NCBI RefSeq assembly: GCF_002723455.1
Contig: NZ_PDUS01000001.1
Location: 316,038-380,037, forward strand
Direction of reading: 5' to 3'
DNA: 64,000 nucleotides
Source of the DNA: Pseudoalteromonas sp. 3D05
GTDB lineage: Bacteria; Pseudomonadota; Gammaproteobacteria; Enterobacterales; Alteromonadaceae
The notes under the pieces are model-generated. The model saw only the letters and a list, made by a program, of their open reading frames with translations, had not been told where the DNA came from and searched no databases. This document shows, one piece after another, positions 11,732-20,106 of this stretch (its first letter is position 1; each line of letters starts with the position of its first letter). The position numbers were made by a program, and so were the translations under genes.

Positions 11732-14074
11732 TTACTTAGTTAGTAAGTTCTTTTCAAAAAACTCGGCCATCATAGTGTGATAGTGCAGGGCGGTGCCTTT
11801 ACCTTCACGTAGGCTATGTGAGCGGTTTGGGTATGAGAAAAACTCAAACTGTTTATTGTGCTTAACAAGTTCGTCAATTAAACGCTCTGAGCCTTGGTAG
11901 TGCACGTTGTCATCACCCGTGCCGTGAATAAGCAATAGCTTACCGGTTAAGTTTTTAGCAAAGGTGATAGGCGAGGTGTTATCGTAGCTCTCTGGATCGG
12001 TATTTGGGTTACCCGCATAACGCTCTTGGTAAATAGTGTCGTATAAACGTATATCTGGCACGGGCGCTGAGGCAATCCCTACTTTAAATTTATCACCATG
12101 GCGGAATAATAAGTTAAGCGTTGAACTACCGCCACCTGAATGTCCCCACACGCCAACGCGGTCGGTATCTATTACATCCCAACGTTTGGCCATCGCATCG
12201 AGCGCGTCTACTTGATCTTGCACGGTGATTGAGCCGATTTTTTTATAAATCGATTTGCGCCAATCTCGGCCTTTAGGTGCGCGAGTACCACGGTTATCAA
12301 CCGATGCCACAATAAACCCTTTTTGCGTTAATAGTGATTTATACAAGTAGCTATTGCCTTCATAGCAGTCTTGTACTGTAGAGCCCCACGGTTCGCCGTA
12401 TACGTAAAAAACTATCGGGTATTTTTTACTTTTATCCATGTTCTCTGGGAACATAATGTAGCCGTCAAGCTCAGTGCCGTCTTGCGCATTCACTTTAAAA
12501 AACTCATGGTTTGGTAAGCTTTGCTCAGCTAACTTTTCTTTTAGCTCGTTATTTTCAACTAAGGTTTTTACATTAGTGTGATCGTTCACGTTAATGATTT
12601 GCTTTGTGGGCGGTGTGCCAAATTTAGAATAGCTGTGCATTGCCCATGAGGCATCCTTAGACATGTAATAGCTGTTAGAGCCTTCAAACTCAGCAGGGGT
12701 TACACGCACAGGTTTGCTACTGCCATCAAGTGGCGTGCGATATAAATAGCGCTGACCTGGATCGTTTGGTGAAGCAATAAAATACATCACGTTTTTATCT
12801 TCATTGATAGTGAGCATATCAACAATATCGTAATCGCCAGGCGTTAGGTCAATAATGCTTTTGCCATCGCGCGATACACGGTAAAGATGACGCCAGCCGT
12901 CACGTTCGCTGTGCCAAATAAAGAATTTGCCGTCTTTTGACCAATTGGCTTTATAAAACCATTCAATAAAGGCATCATCTTTGTCTTCTAAAATTTTAGT
13001 CAGTTGCTGCTTTTGCCAATCAAATAACCACACCTTGTTGTGACTTTGTGGGCGGTTTAAATCTTGGATCATTAACTCATTCCCAGTGCCTGCCCAGCTA
13101 ATACGCGGAATGTATCGATCGCGATTGTCGCCTTCAAGCTCAGCCCAACGGGTTTGTTTGTCGCTAAGGCTTACCACACCAACACGTACTGCTGAGTTGG
13201 TTTCACCGGCTTTAGGATACGGAAATGTTTTGAGGGTAGGGTAGAGCTCATCAGTGTTGTTGATCATAGTGAAAAATTTAACGTCACTGGTATCAAGCTG
13301 CCAATAAGCGATTGATTTGTTATCTGGACTCCAACGAAAGCCATCAGCAATAGTGAATTCTTCTTCGTAAACCCAATCAAAGTTGCCGTTAACAATGGTG
13401 GCGCTGCCATCGGTGGTAAGCGCTGTTACATCGTGACTACCAACCGCTTGCATATAAATATTGTTATCGCGCACGTAAGCCACTTTTGAGCTATCTGGCG
13501 AGAACTTAGCAAACATGAGCTTAGTTGGCTCAACATCCAAGCCACCTAATTGCTGTAATTGATTGGTCTCAAGATTGAGTAACCAAAAGTCTCCGCGGCT
13601 GCGTGAGCGCCAAACTTGCTCGCTGTTGGTAAATACCATCAGCCATTTACCGTCTTTTGACCATTGGTAGCTTTCGATTGCTAGCGGCTCTTCAGCGCCT
13701 TCTGGGTGTAGCTTTTCAAACTCAACCAGAACTTTGCGACCCGTGCCATCGGCGTTATAAAATACAATATCGTTACCTTTTACGCCGTGCTCTTTTTCAT
13801 CATCGGCTTTGGCATTATCAGCGTCGTCTTTTTTATCTTTTTCGCTTTCACGTTCTTCAAGCACGGTGTAGCCAGTGCCATCATCAAGCCATTTAAAGTA
13901 AGTGCTACGTTGTGCTTTAAAGTATTTGTCTTTATAGATTTGCTCAAGGGTAAGTGGGTTACTTACTTGGCTCATAGCTGTATTCCCAGTGGTATTTTGC
14001 GTTACAGTGCAACCTGATAACGAAAGCCCGGCGATTACCGACAGTACTAAAGCCGAGGATTTAAGTAGTTTCAT
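11732..14074 (-). CDS. Dipeptidyl peptidase IV, S9B family, lipoprotein
   Basis: A 780-residue serine exopeptidase expected to release X-Pro dipeptides from peptides outside the inner membrane. The N-terminus is a lipoprotein signal (hydrophobic core, lipobox LSGC with Cys 22). An eight-blade propeller domain follows, carrying the DPP-IV signature 'DWVYEEEF' (~residues 235-242), whose Glu pair binds the substrate N-terminus. The C-terminal alpha/beta hydrolase domain has the nucleophile in 'GHSGGGSS' (~Ser 645), the Asp in 'GTGDDNVHY' (~720) and the His in 'NRSHSLREG' (~750). The length is normal for the family. It is monocistronic, with a minus-strand terminator just downstream. Peptide scavenging fits a marine proteolytic heterotroph. 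Confidence 0.95.
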   Translation of the reverse strand: MKLLKSSALVLSVIAGLSLSGCTVTQNTTGNTAMSQVSNPLTLEQIYKDKYFKAQRSTYFKWLDDGTGYTVLEERESEKDKKDDADNAKADDEKEHGVKGNDIVFYNADGTGRKVLVEFEKLHPEGAEEPLAIESYQWSKDGKWLMVFTNSEQVWRSRSRGDFWLLNLETNQLQQLGGLDVEPTKLMFAKFSPDSSKVAYVRDNNIYMQAVGSHDVTALTTDGSATIVNGNFDWVYEEEFTIADGFRWSPDNKSIAYWQLDTSDVKFFTMINNTDELYPTLKTFPYPKAGETNSAVRVGVVSLSDKQTRWAELEGDNRDRYIPRISWAGTGNELMIQDLNRPQSHNKVWLFDWQKQQLTKILEDKDDAFIEWFYKANWSKDGKFFIWHSERDGWRHLYRVSRDGKSIIDLTPGDYDIVDMLTINEDKNVMYFIASPNDPGQRYLYRTPLDGSSKPVRVTPAEFEGSNSYYMSKDASWAMHSYSKFGTPPTKQIINVNDHTNVKTLVENNELKEKLAEQSLPNHEFFKVNAQDGTELDGYIMFPENMDKSKKYPIVFYVYGEPWGSTVQDCYEGNSYLYKSLLTQKGFIVASVDNRGTRAPKGRDWRKSIYKKIGSITVQDQVDALDAMAKRWDVIDTDRVGVWGHSGGGSSTLNLLFRHGDKFKVGIASAPVPDIRLYDTIYQERYAGNPNTDPESYDNTSPITFAKNLTGKLLLIHGTGDDNVHYQGSERLIDELVKHNKQFEFFSYPNRSHSLREGKGTALHYHTMMAEFFEKNLLTK

Positions 14075-14222
14075 GTGGAGATCCTAAAGTAAGGTAATGC
14101 TTTTGTTATTGTTAAAGATGTCTTGCAATAAGCTTACTTTAGCAAACTTTCCCACTTAATAGTTTATAGCTTATCGCAAAGATCTATCCATCTGCCTCAA
14201 GTATTGCATGCAATATACAAAG

Positions 14223-14867
14223 CTAGCAATTCTTTTTACTTAACAACCACACGAGCGCATTAGCAGGTTCAACGCCTTTAATACCATTTTCAATACGTTG
14301 GCACTTTAGTAACTGAAGAGTATAACTACAGTGATAATGATCAAACACTTCTTGAGCACTCACGCTGTAAGGCGTGCCATCTCGTTTAGATTGGTCATAG
14401 ATACAGCAAATTAGCAGTTGTGGTGCATTATTGGTGATACTTATTAAATGAGCTGTATATCTCTTTCGTAACTCGAAAGGTAGCGCAACTAAAGCTCCGC
14501 GGTCGTATATTGCATTAATCTCTCCAATTAACTGAGCCGTTAAAGCGAAAATATCCCCTACCCAAATGGCCAAAGTACCTGCCTTATAAAGTTTTAGCTC
14601 ACCATGGTGAGTGACTGTTGCTGTTAAACACAATGAATCAAACAGTTGTATGATTGCACTTTCGCTTAATTCCACTCCCACAACATTAAACTTGTTCTTT
14701 AGTAGCCATGCTATATCGTTTGTTTTACCACATAAAGGCACAAACACTCGCCCATTTTGCTTTATGTTTAAGTTAGTAAAATAACGGTTTAAAAAAGGAT
14801 TTACTTTTTGCTCATGAAAACCAATATCATTATCCTGCCATCGTTTTAGCCAGTAGTTAATCGACAT
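14223..14867 (-). CDS. tpm: Thiopurine S-methyltransferase-like protein
   Basis: A 214-residue SAM-dependent methyltransferase of the TPMT family. It has the family opening 'YWLKRWQDNDIGFHE', motif I 'VFVPLCGKTNDIAWLL' and 'GVELSESAI' for SAM binding, and a later 'YDRGALVALP'. In bacteria these enzymes methylate thiols, and selenium or tellurium compounds, in the cytoplasm. The gene lies 9 bases downstream of the DUF2938 gene on the same strand, so the two are probably co-transcribed from the promoter region shared with the divergent LysR gene. Confidence 0.93.
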   Translation of the reverse strand: MSINYWLKRWQDNDIGFHEQKVNPFLNRYFTNLNIKQNGRVFVPLCGKTNDIAWLLKNKFNVVGVELSESAIIQLFDSLCLTATVTHHGELKLYKAGTLAIWVGDIFALTAQLIGEINAIYDRGALVALPFELRKRYTAHLISITNNAPQLLICCIYDQSKRDGTPYSVSAQEVFDHYHCSYTLQLLKCQRIENGIKGVEPANALVWLLSKKNC

Positions 14868-14876
14868 AGTAATACC

Positions 14877-15368
14877 TCACATCAAAGTTAATAAAAGCGC
14901 GCTAACATAAAGGCCAACACCAAAAACACAATGTGATAAACAGCTTTTAACTCTCGCTAAAAAAGGCTTTTTAGCGTTACTTGCAGCAATACCTAAACCC
15001 AAGGCTGGTTGCATTATAAAAAAAGGAAAACAAACAGTCAGAAGGCCAAAAAATAAAGCATGGAAAAGCTTTGGTGAGGAGAGCCAATCGCTGGGCACTA
15101 AAAGTAAGAAAACCAAGGCAAAAATAACTCCAATAAAATAATGTACACACCAACCTATTAAGCACTCTTTGTTTTGTGCTTCAGCTTGGCTAATTGATGC
15201 ATGCTTAAACAGGCCATAACGCATTAAACTCACCCACCGACCCACTAAGCAAAAGTTTAGCGACGATACTGCAAACACTTTTGCGAGTATTAAACTCCAC
15301 ACATCGAGCAATACAGTTGCTCCCACCCCAATAACAATCGCTGTAGTCCAACCAATACTTTCAAACAT
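14877..15368 (-). CDS. DUF2938 family membrane protein
   Basis: A 163-residue integral membrane protein with four or five hydrophobic segments, starting 'GWTTAIVIGVGATVLLDVW'. Conserved features of DUF2938 include 'GRWVSLMRYGLFKH', 'GWCVHYFIGVIFA' and 'CFPFFIMQPALGLGIAASN'. The molecular function of the family is unknown. It precedes tpm by 9 bases and is transcribed divergently from a LysR-type regulator 101 bases away, the classical layout for a regulator and its target. Confidence 0.85.
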   Translation of the reverse strand: MFESIGWTTAIVIGVGATVLLDVWSLILAKVFAVSSLNFCLVGRWVSLMRYGLFKHASISQAEAQNKECLIGWCVHYFIGVIFALVFLLLVPSDWLSSPKLFHALFFGLLTVCFPFFIMQPALGLGIAASNAKKPFLARVKSCLSHCVFGVGLYVSALLLTLM

Positions 15369-15469
15369 TAAAATAACCTTGTCGCAAGAAAACCGAGCAC
15401 CAATGATATAGACTTACAAAAAAGTAAAATATAAAGCTTTGATCAAGCTTAAATTGCAAAAGTGGAATT

Positions 15470-16360
15470 ATGTTAGACGATATAGTGTTATTTGTGCACA
15501 TAGTGCAACAAGGTGGCTTATCTCAAGCTGGGGAGTATTTATCGCTCCCTGCGGCAACCGTTACAAGGCGCTTACAACGTCTTGAATCCCGACTAGGGCA
15601 AAAGCTGCTGCATCGCTCTGCACGTCAATGCACACTGACTCAACAAGGAGAAGTGTATTACCAAAGCTATGTAAGTTTAGTTGAGCAATTTGAACAAACC
15701 AGCCATCAACTCAATCAGCAAAAAGAGCAACTAAGTGGTAAACTTAAAGTACTTGCACCACTTAATATTTGCCATGGCTTTTTAAAACCAATGTGGTTGG
15801 CATTCACAAAAGCGTACCCTGATATTCAATTAGAGCTAATTTTGAGTAATCAGTTAGAAGATATAATAAAAAGCCAAGCCGATTTAGCACTACGTATAGG
15901 CCCCCAAGTTGACTCGTTATTACAACAAAAAAAGATCGGACAAGCTGATTCTATTTTAGTGGCCACCCCAAGCTATTTAGCGAATAGCCCTAAATTAGAG
16001 GAGCCAAGTGACCTTAAACAACACCGTTTAATTGGCACTACTCTGAGAAATAAATGGCCACTTACCGATAGCAAAACTCGCACCAGTTACACACACATGT
16101 GCCGTTTTAGTAGTATTTATAACGATACCGGCTTTGTGAAGTATCAACTATGTGACCATCAAGGAGTTGGCTTACTGCCGCGCTTTGAAATTATAAACGA
16201 GCTTAAAACTGGGGAGTTAGTCAGAGTTTTACCTGCTTGGCAAAGCCTGCCAAGGGAGATTTTTGCTATTTGGCCAAGCGGTCGTTTACTTAGTAAAAAA
16301 GCGGTTTGTTTACGTGATTACATACATGAATTTATACAACAGCAGCTACTAGAGGGCTAA
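15470..16360 (+). CDS. LysR family transcriptional regulator
   Basis: A 296-residue regulator. The N-terminal winged helix-turn-helix spans residues ~1-60, including 'GGLSQAGEYLSLPAATVTRR', followed by a linker helix and a periplasmic-binding-protein-like effector domain (from ~residue 90). It is of the single-operon, AaeR/DsdC-like short type common in this group. It is divergent from the DUF2938-tpm pair, its likely target. Its last four bases overlap the end of the convergent PfpI-type gene. Confidence 0.92.
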   Translation: MLDDIVLFVHIVQQGGLSQAGEYLSLPAATVTRRLQRLESRLGQKLLHRSARQCTLTQQGEVYYQSYVSLVEQFEQTSHQLNQQKEQLSGKLKVLAPLNICHGFLKPMWLAFTKAYPDIQLELILSNQLEDIIKSQADLALRIGPQVDSLLQQKKIGQADSILVATPSYLANSPKLEEPSDLKQHRLIGTTLRNKWPLTDSKTRTSYTHMCRFSSIYNDTGFVKYQLCDHQGVGLLPRFEIINELKTGELVRVLPAWQSLPREIFAIWPSGRLLSKKAVCLRDYIHEFIQQQLLEG

Positions 16361-16935
16361 GTATTTTTATGCCACTGATATTCCATTTGCTTTGCTGTAA
16401 GCTCTGCATGTTCAGGGCTTATTAACTGCTCAACTAGCGCCAGGCTCATATCAATTCCCGCAGAAATACCGCCTGAGGTGGTAAATTTACCTTGTGACAG
16501 CCAACGCTTATTTGCGATCACATTTAGGGTTGGAAACATATTGGCTAGATAGGCTTGATCTTCCCAATGTGTGGTAACCGTTAAACCGTCTAATAAACCT
16601 GCTTTTGCTAGTAAGAATGCTCCGGTGCACACTGATGCAACGTGCTTTGCTGAATCAGCTGTTTGTTTTATCCAACTAATTACTTGAGGTTTAGTTAATT
16701 CAGCAGTGTGAACGCCGCCAACCACTATGAGTAAATCTATTGCCGGATGATCAACAAAACTGTAATGGGGGTTTACAGTAAAGCCTGCACGGGCAATTAC
16801 TGGCGCGGCGTGCTCTGCCACCAAAAATACCTGCCAGTTATTATTTGCCAAACGTTTAGCAGCACTAAACACTTCAAATGGGCCTGAAAAATCCAGCACC
16901 TCTGCATCATCATAAATATATATACCAATGTTCAT
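16357..16935 (-). CDS. DJ-1/PfpI (class I glutamine amidotransferase-like) protein
   Basis: A 192-residue protein of the DJ-1/PfpI superfamily. The nucleophile-elbow cysteine is Cys 103 in 'SVCTGAFLLAKAGLL', followed by 'TTHWED', which supplies a His. The N-terminal Glu/Asp region is 'DDAEVLDFSGPFEVF'. The sequence is closest in style to the isonitrile-hydratase or AraC-N-terminal-like members rather than to stress protease or glyoxalase types. The substrate cannot be read from sequence. It converges on the LysR gene with a 4-base overlap. Confidence 0.88.
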   Translation of the reverse strand: MNIGIYIYDDAEVLDFSGPFEVFSAAKRLANNNWQVFLVAEHAAPVIARAGFTVNPHYSFVDHPAIDLLIVVGGVHTAELTKPQVISWIKQTADSAKHVASVCTGAFLLAKAGLLDGLTVTTHWEDQAYLANMFPTLNVIANKRWLSQGKFTTSGGISAGIDMSLALVEQLISPEHAELTAKQMEYQWHKNT

Positions 16936-16950
16936 TACGTACTTCCGTTG

Positions 16951-17862
16951 TTAACTCACTTTATTTGCAGCAAACATTAGTTTCAGCCATCTCAAATCTT
17001 TTGCTTCTAAATTTGCTTGCCTATGGAGTGAGGGATCATCGTAAACCTCTTTATAAACGTGGCAAATAGCTACTTCCGTTAGCTCACGCCACTTATCATC
17101 TTTGAACTCGGGTAAGTCCCCATCCGCTAAATTAAAGCTGGAAAGCGGATCGTGTTCAGCCTCTGTTGTTCTGAGAGTAAGGTCGAGCTCTTGTAGAATA
17201 GGATTGATGACCTGCACCGTGTTTGCTGCTTCAAATTCATCAATAATTGTGTTTTGCGCTGCATTAATTTCTTTTTTAAGCTGATAACGAGACAGCTTAT
17301 CTGCAGAAGCACGCAATCCATACTTATTGAGTAAGCCTGTTATGCTAGGTAACACTGCTTTAGCTGCGATACCAGCACCTACGATAGGATTTACAATAGC
17401 AGCTAGGCCACCCACCAACAACATACCATAAGTGAGCTTTCGGTCTAATTCATCAATATTATTTGCCAACTCCTGCAAAGTATTGGTTTTTTCCTTTGCT
17501 TGTTCACGCATTATTTCATCGGTGCTGTGTAACATATATTGGCGAAGACTCGCTTCTGCATGTTCATGAGCAAAGTGAAAAACACGGCGCTTTGGTAGAT
17601 TATTTACTTCAGGCACGCCTTTAGGTAAGCATCGCATGGTATGCAGTGCAAATTTATATTCTGATAACTCAAAAGGAATGACAAAGTAATGTTTCTCATC
17701 AAATGAGGTTGGGGTTTTATTACCAAAACGCTCCAAAGACATAAAAATAGGCAGTCCGTTGAGCTTTTCTGTGACTAAGACCACTCCTTTGTTAAGCTCA
17801 CCTATTAGTTGCTCCGACGTCGACTTTATTGCAGCTATTCCTTTGTTTAGCAGGTTCTTCAT
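16951..17862 (-). CDS. Hypothetical protein with one hydrophobic hairpin
   Basis: I do not recognise this 303-residue protein. The N-terminal ~100 residues are mixed alpha/beta. A coiled-coil-like helix (~residues 100-145) is followed by a Gly/Ala-rich hydrophobic stretch (~146-172, 'MLLVGGLAAIVNPIVGAGIAAKAVLP') that could insert in membrane. A charged helical C-terminus follows. It starts 7 bases after the rmuC stop on the same strand, so it is probably co-transcribed with rmuC; a shared function is not established. Confidence 0.75.
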   Translation of the reverse strand: MKNLLNKGIAAIKSTSEQLIGELNKGVVLVTEKLNGLPIFMSLERFGNKTPTSFDEKHYFVIPFELSEYKFALHTMRCLPKGVPEVNNLPKRRVFHFAHEHAEASLRQYMLHSTDEIMREQAKEKTNTLQELANNIDELDRKLTYGMLLVGGLAAIVNPIVGAGIAAKAVLPSITGLLNKYGLRASADKLSRYQLKKEINAAQNTIIDEFEAANTVQVINPILQELDLTLRTTEAEHDPLSSFNLADGDLPEFKDDKWRELTEVAICHVYKEVYDDPSLHRQANLEAKDLRWLKLMFAANKVS

Positions 17863-17869
17863 GCGGATG

Positions 17870-19336
17870 TTAATCCAGCTCTAATTGCGCCCGCTCGACG
17901 CTTTCTTTAGGTAGTTCTTTTTGAACTGATACACCAAGCTCTTTAAATTCAGAGGCTTGTTTAATTAAGTTGCCTTTACCACGGTATAACTGAGAAAACG
18001 CTTTATCGTAGCTTTCTTTGGCTTTATCTAGCTGCTTACCAACACCTTCCATACTTGATAAAAACCCATTGAGCTTGTTGTAAAAACGCTCAGCTCGGCT
18101 TGCTAGCTCTTTTGAGTATTTAGTTTGCTCTTCAAAACGCCATAACTGCTTAACAATATTTAAGCTAGTTAACAGGGTAGTGGGGGTGGCAACCAATATA
18201 TTTTGCTCTATCGCTTGTTGGTAAATATCACTTTGATACTTAAGTGCTTCAACAAACGCAGATTCTATCGGCACAAACATGATCACCACTTCAGGTGAGT
18301 TAAGCCCTGGAAGGCGATCGTATGACTTACTAGCTAGCTCGTTAATACGCGCTTTTACAGCTTCCACGTGTTCTTTTATTGCGTGTTGTGCTTGCAGTTC
18401 GTCATCTGCATTTACAAAGCGAGTGTAGGCATTTAACGATGTTTTTGCATCAATAACTAGGTGGCGTCCTTGGGGTAAATACACGACTACATCTGGGCGC
18501 AGGCGACCATCTTCAGTATTAAACGACACTTCACGCTCATAGTCAGTGCCAGCACGCAGTCCTGCGCTGTCTAACACGTTTTCAAGCATGAGTTCACCCC
18601 AATTACCTTGGGTTTTCTTTTGCCCTTGCAACGCATTACTGAGCTTGTCAGCTTGCTCGGTAACGGCTTGGCTTTTAGCTTGTAGATGTAGTAGCTCAAT
18701 CTTGAGTGCTTCACGCTGTTTTGAATCTTCGACGTGGATAGATTCTAGTTTATCTCTAAACCCTTTTAACTCACCTTGTACAGGTTTAAGCAACTGCTCA
18801 ATGCTTTCTTGATTAAGGGTTTTAAACTGTTTTGATTTATTTTCTAAAATTTGATTTGCTAAGTTTTCAAATTCTTTTTTAAGCTGCTCTTTACTGTCGT
18901 TAATGTATTGTAGTTGCTGCTCAAAATGCATTTGCTTTTGCTCAAGCTCAGTACGCAGCGAGTTTAACTCAACATCACGAGTATTATACTCAAAGCGCAA
19001 GGACGTTAAATCAGCCTCCGCTTTTTGCCAATAATGATTATATTGTTGACTCTGTTTTTCTTGCTCAGTAAGGCGAGTTTTAAAGTATTGAGCTTCATCA
19101 CGCTGCGCTAGATAGTCTTGCTCTAGCGACGCATGCTGGTCGAGTAAAGTGATATAGTGGGATTGCTTGTCATTAAGCTGCGTTTGCAATAACGCCAGTT
19201 CTTGCTGTTGTGTGCCTAGTTGTTTTAGGTAAGCCTTACGACGCACAGCGCTTATAGCACCAAAAATAACGGCACCTGTAGCAAAGCCAACCCCAACACT
19301 CACCCAATCAATATCTGTAAGTAACTGTATATACAT
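17870..19336 (-). CDS. rmuC: DNA recombination protein RmuC
   Basis: A 488-residue RmuC family protein. It has an N-terminal hydrophobic anchor (~residues 12-30), a long glutamine- and glutamate-rich coiled coil (~30-210) and the conserved RmuC domain. That domain includes 'GNWGELMLENVLDSAGL', 'LRPDVVVYLPQGRHLVIDAK' and 'VIMFVPIESAFVEAL'. The fold belongs to the PD-(D/E)XK group and the family limits DNA inversions and recombination in E. coli; the exact reaction is not settled. The length is typical. It is the first gene after the small-RNA array on the same strand, so the last terminator of that array lies about 140 bases upstream of its start. Confidence 0.93.
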   Translation of the reverse strand: MYIQLLTDIDWVSVGVGFATGAVIFGAISAVRRKAYLKQLGTQQQELALLQTQLNDKQSHYITLLDQHASLEQDYLAQRDEAQYFKTRLTEQEKQSQQYNHYWQKAEADLTSLRFEYNTRDVELNSLRTELEQKQMHFEQQLQYINDSKEQLKKEFENLANQILENKSKQFKTLNQESIEQLLKPVQGELKGFRDKLESIHVEDSKQREALKIELLHLQAKSQAVTEQADKLSNALQGQKKTQGNWGELMLENVLDSAGLRAGTDYEREVSFNTEDGRLRPDVVVYLPQGRHLVIDAKTSLNAYTRFVNADDELQAQHAIKEHVEAVKARINELASKSYDRLPGLNSPEVVIMFVPIESAFVEALKYQSDIYQQAIEQNILVATPTTLLTSLNIVKQLWRFEEQTKYSKELASRAERFYNKLNGFLSSMEGVGKQLDKAKESYDKAFSQLYRGKGNLIKQASEFKELGVSVQKELPKESVERAQLELD

Positions 19337-19478
19337 AAATAAACTTAATTAATCAAAAGACAATTAATCATAGCGAATTACACGCGAGCAAGATAGTTGT
19401 TAAACAGCTTAGTCAAAGAAATGTCCAATAAAACAGTGTTTAACTGTGTAGAGGTTATTTAATTATTTTTTGAGGCAT

Positions 19479-19585
19479 AAAAAAAAGCCAACCTAGTTAA
19501 TGGGCTGGCTGATTATTACTAAAATTAGTAACAAATTTGGGAAATCAACATGATGCATGTGCAAACTGCAATTTAACTACATGCT
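19479..19585 (-). ncRNA. Predicted small RNA, unit 1 of the array
   Basis: Minus-strand promoter: TTGAAC (19614-19619) and TCTATC (19590-19595), 18 bases apart. The predicted ~105-nt RNA starts with stem-loop 1, GCATGT pairing with ACATGC (19579-19584 with 19555-19560). Then come the unpaired GTTGATTTCCC, stem-loop 2 (TTACTAA/TTAGTAA) and a terminator hairpin at 19486-19510 followed by eight U. This terminator differs in sequence from those of the other units, yet its single non-Watson-Crick pair is G-U on the minus strand and A-C on the plus strand, which supports minus-strand transcription. Confidence 0.7.
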
Positions 19586-19641
19586 TAATGATAGACATTA
19601 ACGCTGAAAGTTAGTTCAAAAAATGTGATCTTTTTAGGCAT

Positions 19642-19744
19642 AAAAAAACCAGCTCAATGTGAGCTGGTCAAAATTACTATTAATAAGTAACTAAATAGGG
19701 AAATCAACATGATGCATGTGCAAACTGCAATTTAACTACACGCA
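19642..19744 (-). ncRNA. Predicted small RNA, unit 2 of the array
   Basis: Promoter TTGAAC (19773-19778) and TCTATT (19749-19754), spacer 18. Stem-loop 1 pairs GCGTGT (19738-19743) with ACATGC through one G-U pair. The conserved linker GTTGATTTCCC follows, then stem-loop 2 (TTACT/AGTAA). The terminator has a 9-bp stem, ACCAGCTCA (19648-19656) with TGAGCTGGT (19660-19668), and seven U on the minus strand. Length is about 100 nt. Confidence 0.75.
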
Positions 19745-19801
19745 CAATAATAGACATTAACGCTGAAAGTTAGTTCAAAAAAATGTGATCTTTTTAGGCA
19801 T

Positions 19802-19904
19802 AAAAAAACCAGCTCTATGTGAGCTGGTCAAAATTACTATTAATAAGTAACTAAATAGGGAAATCAACATGATGCATGTGCAAACTGCAATTTAACTACA
19901 CGCA
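19802..19904 (-). ncRNA. Predicted small RNA, unit 3 of the array
   Basis: Promoter TTGAAC (19933-19938) and TCTATT (19909-19914), spacer 18. The transcript is almost identical to unit 2. One base change (19816) opens the top of the terminator stem, leaving 8 bp (ACCAGCTC with GAGCTGGT, 19808-19828), followed by seven U. Such near-identical neighbours suggest recent duplication or gene conversion. Confidence 0.75.
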
Positions 19905-19961
19905 CAATAATAGACATCAACGCTAAAAGTTAGTTCAATTAAATCTGATCTTTTTAGGCAT

Positions 19962-20062
19962 AAAAAAACCAGCTCAATGTGAGCTGGTCAAAATTACTAT
20001 CAATAAGTAACTAAATAGGGAAATCAACATGATGTATGTATAACTGCAATTAACTACATACA
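19962..20062 (-). ncRNA. Predicted small RNA, unit 4 of the array
   Basis: Promoter TTGAAC (20091-20096) and TCTATT (20067-20072), spacer 18, placed immediately downstream of the helicase stop codon. The transcript body differs from units 1-3, but stem-loop 1 is rebuilt as ATGTATGTA with TACATACAT, a paired change on both sides. The linker GTTGATTTCCC is kept, and the terminator is the same 9-bp stem as unit 2 (19968-19988). This covariation is the best evidence that the RNA structure is selected. Confidence 0.72.
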
Positions 20063-20106
20063 TATTAATAGACCACGGTTATTTTGATCAGTTCAATAAA
20101 ATTTCA

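Larger units (their letters stand above)
19479..20096 (-). repeat. Tandem array of four ~160-bp sRNA-like units
   Basis: Four direct repeats fill the gap between the SNF2 helicase gene and rmuC. The period is 158-162 bases, measured both by terminators (19486, 19648, 19808, 19968) and by -35-like boxes (19614, 19773, 19933, 20091). Units 2 and 3 are almost identical; units 1 and 4 are diverged but keep the same parts in the same order. A sentence of shared bases, GGGAAATCAACATGATG on the plus strand, is invariant. All four have a T-tract terminator only on the minus strand, so transcription runs leftward, as for both flanking genes. Confidence 0.9.

Noticed and set aside
19760..19795. Iteron copies inside the sRNA spacers (GATC followed by T-runs and ACTAA on the minus strand)
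   Set aside because: The distance between GATC and ACTAA is 21 rather than 17 bases in total; it overlaps the promoter -35 box and is explained by it.
19860..19902. Plus-strand mini-frame MMHVQTAI after GGGAAATCAAC in the sRNA repeats, like a leader peptide
   Set aside because: It shortens to MMYV in unit 4, no plus-strand T-tract terminator exists, and all promoters and terminators point leftward.
19479..20096. CRISPR-like or minisatellite array
   Set aside because: Units are ~160 bp with promoters and terminators; there are no short repeats with unique spacers.
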